Shown: positions 48,690 through 60,800 of the stretch, one piece after another | How the letters are laid out: the number at the start of each line of letters is the position of its first letter | How positions within the stretch are numbered: position 1 is the first letter of the stretch | DNA from: Patiria pectinifera | Taxonomy: Eukaryota > Echinodermata > Asteroidea > Valvatida > Asterinidae | DNA: 64,000 bases | Reading direction: 5' to 3' | Assembly: GCA_029964075.1 (NCBI GenBank) | Contig: CM057150.1 | Span: 3,449,717 to 3,513,716, forward strand | The notes under the pieces: model-generated | The model's input: the letters and a program-made list of their open reading frames with translations, nothing else | Databases searched by the model: none | Told to the model about the DNA's origin: nothing | Program-made: the position numbers and the translations under genes

Positions 48690-48857
48690 ATGGCGCGCTT
48701 ACGTTTTCCCGGGCGGCCTGGCCAAAGATATGGCCGATCTCTCATACGTTTCATGCCCCACGAAGCCCGAAACTCACAGATTCTCTTCTTCAATCTCACA
48801 GCCAACATCCAGAGAAATTTGAAGTGGTTTTACGACACGTTTGGCGACTCGGACGAG
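48690..48857 (+). CDS. KMT2A: KMT2A exon 1, menin-binding motif
   Basis: It starts ATG with MARLRFPGRPG; human KMT2A has RWRFPARPG in its menin-binding motif. Phe6, Pro7 and Pro10 keep the contacts. The exon continues NLTANIQRNLKWFYDTFGDS, the counterpart of the human NLRRFRAVFGES segment, and ends in phase 0 at a GTAAGA donor. Confidence 0.88.
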
Positions 48858-51800
48858 GTAAGACACGAGTTGGTCACGTTTTCCTGTTTTGCAGGTCGAT
48901 GCCACGATGTCGGTATGCGTGTTTCGCGGGGAGGACTTTGCCTTGGTTGTCACAGAACCCGCGAATTCAGTGGTTTTTTAGTACTAAAGAAGTTGGATTT
49001 GAAATGTATTTCACAATAATTCAGAAAAAAAGGGAATAAAATGTTTACAACAAGCATGACAAGGCCTGTTAAATGTTGTTGCCATCATTAACATGATTAA
49101 GTTTTATGGCTGCTGTCAAATTCAATGTCACTCATGGCTGTTGGCCAATTTACTGGACAACCTCCGTGAATAAAAGGCCACACTTCCACCATGTACAAAA
49201 ACATGTCGAACTTTGTCAGATTTGGATTTTCACATTTAGGCTAAGTTTGTAGTTTATTTTTGCTTTAGAAGCATACTCACCCTCTTTAGAGGCTAATCAG
49301 AAAGTGCTGCCTTTTTCAGATGTCTATTTTTCGTGAAATTTCCAGATTCGTTTGCACAAGTTTGCGTGTCAAAATTTCAACACGAAATTTCACAAAAATT
49401 AGACATCTGGAGAAAGGCAGCACTTTCTGATTAGCCTATAAAGAGGGTGAGTATACTTCTAAAGCAAAAATAAACTACAAACTAGGCCTAAGCCTAAACA
49501 TGCTAAATGTGAAAATCAACATTTGACAAAGTTCGACATGTTTTTGTACATGGTGGAAGTGTGGCCTTTATTTACGGAGGTAGTCCAGTAAATTGGCGAC
49601 ATTTATGAAAGCTAGTCATGCACGTGGTGGAGCACACAGGCATCACTGGGCATAGTTGCAAGAATACTGTTAAGTTTCATCACCCGGTGTCATGCCCATC
49701 TAAATTCCAGCCGTAGTTGATATCAACTGGGGCCTAGTCTAGCACTACATGTAGCTAGCTGTATTTTTAAAGACAGATTTGTTCAGCCAGGGCCCAGGCT
49801 GAACAAATGCTGAAGTGCTTATTCAATTTCATGGAAAGATTGCTGTACTGTCGATGTCACGTCATCATGGTCATGACTATTCCAGAATGGTGTTGGCCTG
49901 CATTTAGTGCACATGGTGGATTGCCAATGCCAATGCCCCCCCCCCCCCACCAGGAGAGAAAACAATTGATAGGCGCATTACTGGACTACCTCCGTAAATA
50001 AAGGCCACACATCCACAATGCCCTGAAACTGCTCGGACATGTTTGCAAAGTTATTTCCACATTGCGACTTCAGACCCAGTTCATTTATGCTGTGAAAATA
50101 CACTCACCCTCATAATAACAAAGTCAGACCCTGCTTCCTATGTCAGTTGCGCAGCTACTGCGTAATTTACGTTAATTTCTGGAGGCTTCTTGGCAACTTT
50201 CTGGTCCAACTGAACAATGACCTCGCGCAATACCTGACGGGATACGAAACAATATGCAGGGATCGTTCACCTGCATCATGCGTGCACGAGGCGCGCCGTA
50301 GGCCCGGTGGCTGTTACCTGCCTTCTGTCAATCCTTCATGAGGGCGCACTATACATGAAGGATTAAATTGTCCAAACAGAATGCCAAATCATTGCTAAAA
50401 TATAGCATAATAACAATGGCCTTGAAATTTGTTTTACAAAGAGGTCTGTAAAAAAACAACCTTTTAGTACTCTCTTTGTATTTTTTTTTAAAAGAAATCA
50501 AAGACAGCTACTTCAAAGATGAATGAGTAAGTCAGAACTGAGGCAGACTCCAAAAGACATGGTTCAGTTTGCAGTTACTAAATTCAAGGCAGTGGATATT
50601 TTGCCGGAGACAGCAAACATTTAGTAAACGTTAGTTTGCCGGATATGCACTGAACATGCGCAGTTACTATTTTTTTTTACTTAAAACATTTTCCAGTGAC
50701 AAATTTTAGTCTGGCTCCATGCCAACATTATCGTTGTAGCTTCGTATTCACAAAATGGATATCAGACCATTTTCGATTTCTGACTTTATTTCCTTTGAAA
50801 AAAAAATCCTCCAGAGCCACAAATCTGAAAAACAAAATGTAATACTCTGCAATAAAATGTTTGAGACATGTTAAAATAATAAAAGAAGAATATTGTTATT
50901 TTTGGGGGGATGGGAAAAAAACACCTTAGAAATGTCGCCAGCGGTGATCGGGATCGAACCCGGGTCTTCTTGCTCATGAGATCCGTTGCTTATCCACTAG
51001 ACCAAGTGTGCTACACAATCACTGGTGGTAATTTAATATATCTTATAATTCAGCCCTATCTTAGAGAGTACAGCGCCCTCTGTTGATATGGATCGCGGCC
51101 GGCAAACCTTTAGTAAACGTTAGCTTGCCAGCATTACCTCCGGCAATATATCCACTATCTAAATTAAAACATGCTAAACAGTAAAACAAATAAATGTAAA
51201 ATGGAGATTAAGATAACGTTTTGACGTTCTGTTAAAATCTCCCTTGTGATTTTATGTGGCTCTTTTATACTTTAAAGAACAATGGCAATTGAGTGCACCA
51301 ATTTCTGAGTTCTCTCGTATTGACATTCCTGTGCCTAGTGCAATGTCATTGACCAAAAAAAAACCCCACAGAGCTACATGTGGCAAGCCAATCCCAGAGT
51401 GCTCAAAATCCAATTCAGTTGAGTCAAAATGGCTAATTCTCTTAAAGTCTTTTCATGATTGGCCAGATTTAGCCCATTCATTGGCGTATAGACAGGGTTG
51501 TCCCCTAGGATATCACTGCCCGGCTCATGAGTAAAAAAGTTGATGAATGATCATAAATTATTGCACTTGTGATACATACACTATATTTGTGCAATACATG
51601 CGGCTGAACTAGCACAGGTTGGGGAGTTCACATGTACCACACAAATACTTGATCAATAGATGTGACAAAACTTTCCAATCTTTGGGTGGCCATAGAGATT
51701 GTCTCAAAACTTCGGCCTTTGTTTTTGATACTTTTGTCATATTTGGGACTGTGTGGTCGCAAGATGCAAAGGCTCTATGTGGGCCAGGAACTTACATGCA

Positions 51801-54800
51801 TTTGAACCTGCATCCCCCTTAATCCTCGAATATGCAGGAAACTAATGGCATATTCTTTGTTCTGGATAATACTGACAAGGGACATGCAAAGTAAGAGCGG
51901 AGGCTCTGTCTTCTTCAATCCTTCCAATAAATCCTTTCGGTTTTGAAAAATTGGCCAGGCTTTGGGGCAATATTTTGCATACAGAATGAGGCATACATTG
52001 AGGTCACAATCTGATGATCTTCTTTCTTGCCTCCAACAGGAAGAAGAATTTGATGGCTTTACCCTGGATGATGGAGAACTACAAGCATACCAGCTACTCC
52101 AAGAAGAGGAGGCCCTGGAGCGGCAGAGCCAGTCAAAGGACCGAAGGATGCCCCAGCGATCCACGCTGCAGCCGCAGCCGCAGCGAGTGCACAGTTCTGG
52201 TCGGAATGTCCGGAACGTTATACGCCGATCCTACGCGGCAATGCTCCGTGGCGAGGAGGACTTGTCACCGAAGCTGTACACACTGAAGAGACCGGAGGAA
52301 CTGGTAGGATATGGTATCCAGCCGAAAGGTAAGGTTGCTGAAAAGGAAAAAGCAGTGCCATCACCGTCATCGGAGTCAAGCTCGCCGTCGAAGATCACAA
52401 GCATCAAGATCAAACTGTTGCCGGATGGCAAGAAGGCCAAGATCGTGCGCCACCGTCGACCTCCGGCCGCTTTGAATCTGGATTTTGTACGGCCTGACCT
52501 CGGCGTACCGAAGGCCACGTCACTGAACAAACAGGAGAAGAGAGTTAAGTTGATGCAGGAGAAGTTCCTTCGAGATCTGAAGGCCAGGGAGAGGATCCGC
52601 CAGCGGAAGGAGCGAGACAAGCTTCGGAGGCAGGACAAGGCCCGAAGAGAGAAGCTGAAGCGTGATAAGGCCAAGAAGAAGAGGCAACAGAAGAGATTGC
52701 AAGATAAGGCAAAGAAGGAGAAAATGCGGGAACGCAAGAGAGCCAAGGCGCTCGCCAAGAAAGAGAAACTGCGGGCCAAGAGGAGCAGGGTCCTGCTGCC
52801 TCAACAGAAACTGAAGACCACAACTGTCAAATTGGAACCACCTAGTCTACAATCCCAGGATGTAGTGAGGATATCGGTCCCTGCCAACAAGCTTTCAAAC
52901 AAGAGAACTGACGTTGCAGCACGGCAGATATTGGCCCGCGCCAAAGGAAAACAGAGGAAGCCTGTCACAGATACAAACCTGACCATGGTCGGTAAGAGGA
53001 TGATTAAGAAATCGCGCATGCTGAACGACATGGTTGCAGATGTGAACTTCCTGCAGCGGACAGGTAGTCCGTCTCCGCCCAGCAGGACAGCGGCAGCTTT
53101 AAAGAAGATCAAAACAGCCGGTAAAGCTGGAGTTACTGAGTTTAAAGAGAAAACTAACTGTAAGAATACGGCCATCGTTGTCAAACACAAGAAGGTCCCA
53201 TCATTGGTGCCAGTAAAATCCAGTCTCAAGAGGAATCAAAAGAATCGGAGACCAGCAGCAAGCCCAATATCACCTCAGATTACAGATCTTGACAGTGACA
53301 GCATCGTGTCAAGTCCGCCGTCGGCCACTAAAATTGCAGGTACATTTTTCCTCCCGTCTTTCAGCGCCCGATCTTCCCGTATTATCAAGCCTTGCAAGCG
53401 TTATCTAGAAAATGATTTGTCTCCATCCTCAAAGGCATCAAACGTCTTGTCCAAGCCAGTTTCAGAAAGTTTGCCAAGAGAGGATTCCTCAGTCTACGAG
53501 GAGCTAGACGATACGTCATTGTTTGCGGATGTGTCCAGCGACGATGATTTGGACTACCGGCCTGGCTCTGCTCCTGCTAAAGCTCACTTCAAGTGTTTTG
53601 GTCGTAAGAAGGGCTTTGTACCCATGAGGCCAACAGTAAAACATAAAATGGGGGACAAGAATATACAAACCGGCCGAAACAAGTTGATACAGAGGTACCA
53701 GAGGGCCATCCAGGCACAAGAACCACAACAAGACATCAAAAGACAGAATGAGAATGCCCCAATATTAACAACTTCAAATCTACTCCAAACTGTCCGTGTA
53801 AAGAAAGCCTCTAAGAGAAACAGTTCCACCCCAGACAAAAGCAAAGTCCGAGGATTCCAGACGGGTGCTTACTCACACATCAGGAAAAAGTCGGGGACAG
53901 AGGGCGAGAGAAAACCACAACTTGCCTCCCCCGTTCTTCAAGAGGTGAAGGGTAGCCACCGCGCACACCTACATAAGCTGGCGAAGGACAAAAGGGCGAG
54001 TCCACACTCGTCAGAGGTGAAGACACCACAGCATTCCAGACAGTCCCTGGGAGGGGAAAGGGGCACTCACCTGGATGCTGGTAAGCGCAAATTAAGAATT
54101 CAGGCGATTCACAATGCTGTGTGTCACCAAGAGTTTGCCGTGGAGAGTCCATTTTTCAAGTGTGCGGTCAACAAAACATGGCCAATCATGAACAAGTGTT
54201 GGTAGACAACTTGAGATTCGAACCAGCCAACCGATCCTGTTACCGGTAGCTCGGTGGTCGAGTGGTAAGACACCTGCACTAAAAAGCAGGAGGTCGTGGG
54301 TTGAGTCCCGCCCGAGTGATTTTTTCCAACTTTCACTCGGGAGGTAACACACTGAGTATAAATAGTGTTCTGCCGCCTTACAAAAATACACCGTATTGAT
54401 AAAAAGAAAAAGAAAAGGCAAACAGATACTTGAATCATACGCTTACGAAACTACTGACCGGAAAAACTGACAATTTCAAATGTCCCGTGCTGTGAATTTG
54501 TCGATCATCTCCCACAATGCCCTGGGAAAAATTGAACTCTCCATGGCAAACTCTTGATGGCACACTGCATTGTGACTCGCCTGAATTACATAAATGTTCC
54601 TTATTTGCTCATTGCACAACTAGTAAAATTGCCAAGTTGACAACTTTTTAAGGTCGAAAAATCCTTTCCATTGTGTTTATGATTTCAATAGCTGCTGGAA
54701 TGGTCAATTTAATTTTGCCTCAATAGGTAAATGCAGACGATGGTATCAATTGAATTTCCAACAAGAAAACGTTCACTTATTTTTCGGAACATCGGTATTG

Positions 54801-57800
54801 ACATTACTTCATACATGTATCGGTACATCTGTGTTTGTGTTTTGAAGTTTCTAAGATTTTATGGATTTTTTTTTGTTCGGGGGGCACGTGCTGTTTTCTG
54901 ATTAATTGAATGAAAAACGTAATGTAGTGCAAAAATAAAAGCATAAAAGGTTTATGCTGCAACCCCATTTGATCACGTTTTGAGCAATCAGCAATAGGCG
55001 TAATCAGCAACTGCTGTTTTTTTTCTCCAACAGTCTCTAAGCAGATGGTAGAAGCCATGGAAGCCGACATGTCACCTGAACAGACCGCCGACAAGCCATC
55101 CAAGGTAGGACCAACCACTGAAAACACTGTCATGCCCCCACTAGACAGGTGTTTTAGAGTGGTACCAAATCAAAATTGATAGAACTCCCGTCAATCTGAA
55201 TGGAGTTCGGTTTTAATCTTGCCAACTTGATGTAACAGTTTTCCATTTTGACGTGTCTCTGTTTTACTTATTCATCGGCAGCGTCAGTGATGCTAGCCAC
55301 CTCAGCACCTCCAAAAATAAGCATTCGCCACCTTTCTCTCTCTGGTCAGCTTCTCGGATGAGTTATGGACATGATCCTCTTTTCTTGAGAATGACACTAT
55401 ACCTTACATTTTCACAGTATCTTTTTAACCCTAACCGCCCTGAATCCTCCAAAATCCTTTTTGCAAATTGGAGGAATTTGCAGGATTGTTATTTAAATGA
55501 AGCGTTCTGGCCTGTGCCAGGACGGGTTGTCAAGGGCTCTTTTGTTAAAAAAATTCTGCACGATCCTTCAGAAAGAACGGGGTACCGACGCCCATTAATT
55601 ATCGAGATGCGGCCTTACATGGCCAAAGTGCGTTGCTGATTCCGGAGTACGCACTGTGTCAAGGTCTTGGGCCGGACCTTGTGTTGTTTATGCTCAGCCG
55701 TGCATAAATTTAGTCCATGATTTTACTTGACATCCTCCGCACTGCTCCAGGATGTCACTGCCTCTGCCTCAGCCTATTGACACTCATAGCCGGAGGATTT
55801 TGCAGGATTCAGGCAGTGGTCACCCCTCCATGGACCATATTGAAGAAACAACGGAGGAATTTGCAGGATTGAGGCTATATGCTATTATTCCATGAGGCCG
55901 ATTGGAGGATTTTGCAGGATTGAGGCTACATCCTAACAAAAAGGCCTAGGGAGTTAGGGTTAATACTACTATTTTAATACTTACAATCAAGTGGACCTTT
56001 TCATAATATTTTGTCAGTTTCGATATTAAAGGGCCCCTGCAATGTAACTTTTTTTTAACGCAGTCCTTGGACATCCACCTTTGTGTCCCATTGAACCTTA
56101 TTTTCAATTTTTTGTTTTGCCATTTTCATGGGTATTTTGGTGCCTTTATTGTTTTTATGCTGATGCTAATTTCCGTATTCGTGAATGAAACTGTGATGTC
56201 ATTCCAGGGCGAAACCTGTATTTCAGCACAAAAAGTTGCTGAAATGTTTGATATTTTGCTGATGTAATTATTCTTTTCTTTGGTCATTCCTTGTTCTGTC
56301 AGTACATGGCAGTAAGCCAATGAGTAAACCTTTCTCACAAATGTTTTCAATTAGCAAATTTGGGTTCACAATGTGAACAGAAAACCCCCAAACTGAACAG
56401 TGTCTTCCTGAAATGGCATCACAGCAACAACGCCTTCAGTTGTCCGTAAAAAGCAAGGACAATTTTTAAATGTTTAAAGAAGTGCACTTTTCAATAAAAC
56501 TTACCACAAAAGGATGTCAACTAGTTTTCGTACATTTAAGGTGGGTAGAAAATGTGTTTTCCTAAGAAAAGGTCATCGTATGGCCGTGTTTGCAAAGGAT
56601 GTATGCGTTCAAACGCAAATTGAAATGAAAATGGAATCATTAAACTTGATACAACAGTTCAATGTGTATTTCAAGTCAACTCGTGTTGAAAGTTGAATTT
56701 GTTTTGAAATTCCAAGTTGGCTTTTTTTTCACAGAAGCCCAAAGTGGACGCCCAAGTCGCCACTGCGACGCCCATCCCTCATGGGCCGAGAATCAAGCAT
56801 GTGTGCCGCCGTGCCCCCGTGGCCTTGGGGTTAGAGGTCGCAACCTTTCCTGACCCTTCCGTGTCTTCGGAGTGCACGCTCAGTGCCTTGCCTCAGGAGA
56901 AGAGGGACAGCGTGAAAGAGACGGTCAAAATAGGTATGTGCAGGCATGCAACTTTCCTCGGATCAGCTGATTTCCTCGTTTTTCACTTCAGACTTTTGCC
57001 ATTGAAAATAAAAAAATACTGTACAAAGTCCTGTAAAGATTGGTATTTCCTCGTTTTTTGTTATTCCATGTTGCATGCCTGTATGTGGAAATAAAAAAAA
57101 CACCATCAAACCAGTGGGCTTGATGCATGAACAAACGAGGGGGCATTATGTAGCAACCTATGGGCTAGGGCTGTCCAGAGTAATCGAATATATGATCATC
57201 AACCGAATATTAGCGGGCATGCAACTTTCCCTCGGATCCACTGATTTCCTCGTTTTTTACTTCACATGAATGCCATTACAAATTGAAAAACACTGTACAA
57301 AGTCTTGTGTGGTTTGGAATTTCCCCGTTTTTTCCCTAAATGCCCAGTTTTGCATGCCTGCATTAGAATACTTTTTTGCCGCTTTGAATATTCGAAAATA
57401 AAAAACCATGTAGGTACATGTACACACATGACTGGGATGTTACTCTACCACAAAGTTGCATCATTTTTTTTGTTTGATGCCACTTTCTTTCACTTTGATC
57501 AACGGCTGTTCATCGCTTTTATCCTTTTAGTAGGTTAACACCCTTGACAGTTATAAAATACTTTAATAGTGCTAAACACTTTATATTGATCGCTGTATGT
57601 AAATTTTAACTGGTGCGCTCTGCATGCAACCTTTGAGCAACAGGTGGATACTGGCGTCCCCTATTTTTATTTGATTGGAGTCCATAAAATTCTAGTTAAA
57701 CAAGGTAAAAGTCAAAATTGGGGTGGGGTTGTGAAGTCAGGATTTCACATTTGTTGAACTGTTGATACAAGACCCGCATCTTATCTGTGCTGTTAGTATG

Positions 57801-60800
57801 CCAAAGATTTTCAACTTCCTTTCAAGCCTAGAACTTTCAACTTCCTTTCCTATGTCCTAGAATTGGCCACCGATGGTGGAGAGCCCCCAGAATCGCCCAG
57901 CAAATACAGCCGGAAAAACCGGGGGGCCAACTACAAGAAGATACGCCAGGCGCTGCTGGCTGGCGAGGGGGTAACCGAGGATGACCGCGCCCCGCTCTCC
58001 GGGGAAAACCTCCCCTTCATGCACGACCGGAAGTGCCGCTTGGCTCCCTACAAGGGGGTGAAGGTGGGCTCGGCCAAGCGGCAGAAGTGCGGGGAGTGCG
58101 AACCCTGCCAGCAGAAGGAAGACTGCGGGATCTGTGAATTCTGCTTGTAAGTTTTGCGAGAGGGGGTTACTGGGGACTTTAAAAAAGTGTTGTGTCATCC
58201 GTCATTCACAAAAGACTATAAAGTCAAGGAAAATATATCATCAGCATTGATTTACATTTGGAAAGAGTCAACGTTAGCTTTTATGCTGCTTCACACTTGA
58301 AGCAAATTTTATGACGACGGCGATTGACCTTGTGCACGAATTGGCCATTTTTGTCATGTTCCCAGAATGTATTTCATAAACTGGGAACTGTTGAATGGGA
58401 TGGTGCCAGACTTTTTACACTATAGCCTCACTTGCATTTTTAAAAAAATGTTGCTTAAAACAATGTTAATCACAACTTTGAAATGATTCATCAGAGCAGA
58501 CTGGTATTAATTTGTAACATAATTACATGTACTTTCATTTCTCTACAAAAGTTTCAAAAATGAACATTTTACCGCACTCTCAATCCAATATGGCCGACTT
58601 GTGAATAAGGCCCATTGGAGTTTCATTGTGACAAGTATTAACCAGTCTGTAAAATGATAGCAATTCAATGCACTCCTATTGTCTTGAGCGAAATTATGTG
58701 CTTTCAAACTCAACAATCTATTTACATGTACTTTCCATCCACAAAACCTTAAAAGTTGACTGAAATACTGAAATCCACTTCTTGTGTAGTAGCCCGTCCG
58801 GATTTTTACACACAACTGGAGGAGAATACTGCAATCTATTTTAATTCTGATTTTCCTCTGATTATGTGTTGAGCTTTTCATGTAGTAGTTGTAAGGTTAC
58901 AAAAGAGGATACAACAAAATTGGTGTTAAGATCGTTTTCTTCAAAAGACGCTTGTACAGATTAAATTAATATGTCCATGTTTTACATGGCAAATTTTCAG
59001 TCACATTGGGCCAAGTTCGGGCAAGGACCATTAGTTGACTAGTGGTTGATTTGTGACGTACCTTACGCCTGCGCACTGATAGCAACATGTGAACGTCTCT
59101 AGTTAAACGCTGGTCAAAATGTCATCGCAAAACTTCTGGATCCTGGCTCTCTGCTAGCTAGCGTTATGAATGCGTGCGGCTGTTAGGTACCAGCGATGCA
59201 ACCAGCCCAAGTACGTTGGTTCCAAATAGTTGACTAGCGTAGTCAACCACCATCGACTAGACAGTTCGGGCAAGCGTTAGTCAGACTATGGTTAACCATT
59301 GGTCAACTATAGTCCTTGCGCGAACTTGGCCTTGGCTGTTAGCATGGAAGCAACAAGCTGGCATTGTGTTAAAATACTTTTCATTTTTTTCTTGACTTCA
59401 AAACAGTCGACCTCTGATTCATGTAATAACAGTGTAAAACATGCTTGAAATTGTTACGATTTTTTTTTAATCACCATTTTTAAAAATTATTATTGTATGC
59501 AGAGACAAACTGAAGTTTGGAGGTCCCAATAAAAAGCGACAAGCCTGTATGTAAGTAGGAAATTAATTGCATTGCCTATGACATGGTATTGTAACTCACA
59601 AAAAGGTAAAGCAGTGTTTTGTGAAATAAGCTGCCTGTTCTAAAACCTCATCTTGATTAAAAAAAAAATTCTAAGATTTATATATTTGAATCTTTCTTTT
59701 CAGACATCGAAAATGTTGGAATCCACGGTACAAAAGTCAGGTTCTGCAAGAAGGTATGTCCAGCTGAATGTACCATGGTAACTTTTAATAAAGAAAAAAA
59801 AAAATTCAAGGTTATATGCATTTTTAACAATTATATTTGGCACTTTTCATCGATAGCGGTTCATTGTTCTCATCTTTTCAGCAGGTTAAAGGGGCACTAG
59901 GTCCTGAAATACCCGAAAATTTCATGTTTTAGATCGTTTACTTAGCCTATTTCAAACATCTGGTTGAAAGGAAACCAACCTAATGTCTTACCGTTCCCGA
60001 GAAAAAAAACGAAAAAAACCCGCTTGTTTACATCGGACACGATGGAGTACAAAAAGGTTTTTCGTGTCATTCTCAGTGTACGATAAACATGTTGTTTGTC
60101 TCAATCACCAATGCAAAGGCGAACACTTCACGAATGAAATCACAACTAGCATCCAAACAGCTCTAATTTATTGGGTCGCAAAAGTGGACCCTGAAATTCG
60201 TTCTTGCACGCATAATGCAGGAATAACACAAAAACGCCCAGTTTTGAAAGGATAGTTGTTTGGATGTTTATATCCTACTTTTAAATGTTATTTCCGGTTA
60301 ACATCATCTCGTTCAAAGCGTGTTTTGTAGCCCAATTGGGCTGTTACAGGACGTAGTGTCCCTTTGACTTATACAGGGTGCCGCCTCTCCCCCCACCAGG
60401 CTCCCCTTGGCAACAGGCCTGAGCAGGACACACTGTGGTGTGCAACTGGTTCCCACGCACATGATGCAAGAACCTGTAGCATGTTTCGTACTTCACGTAA
60501 ACCTCACTGCAAAGCAAATTTGTCGTAGTGAGAGCGAACATCGCAATGTGACTTTATTGACATCGTGAAATTTCTTTACTACCATGAGAGGTATTTGTGC
60601 ACAGATTCCGTAGACGATTTGTTATTTTCACGATTTTTGTCTATTAAGTCGTCCTCTGACTACTGTTTTCCCTGCTCTGTAGTCGAAGAAGGCAAACGGG
60701 AACAGCTGCCTGTACCAAAGGCAGCCGCAGTGGCCAGTTTCCACCAAAAACAAGTCAGGGTCACCGATGCCGTTTACCGGCCGCGGGCCAACCTCAAGAC

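Larger units (their letters stand above)
48858..52039 (+). other. KMT2A intron 1
   Basis: 3.2 kb carrying a 455 bp foldback element (49144-49598), a partial third copy of it (49979-50120), a C run at 49935-49950 and a tRNA-like sequence (50940-51020). Confidence 0.8.

Noticed and set aside
51962..52039. Upstream part of the same frame beginning MGQYFAYRM
   Set aside because: It is intron: a good acceptor ends at 52039 and exon 1 joins there in phase 0 with matching homology.
52231..52823. Long antisense frames rich in Leu, Ser and Phe
   Set aside because: They are the reverse of the Lys/Arg/Glu-rich KMT2A helix; shadows.
54081..54205. Continuation of the large KMT2A exon frame to a stop at 54205
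   Set aside because: A GTAAGC donor at 54081 gives the phase needed by the next exon, and the tail has no resemblance to KMT2.
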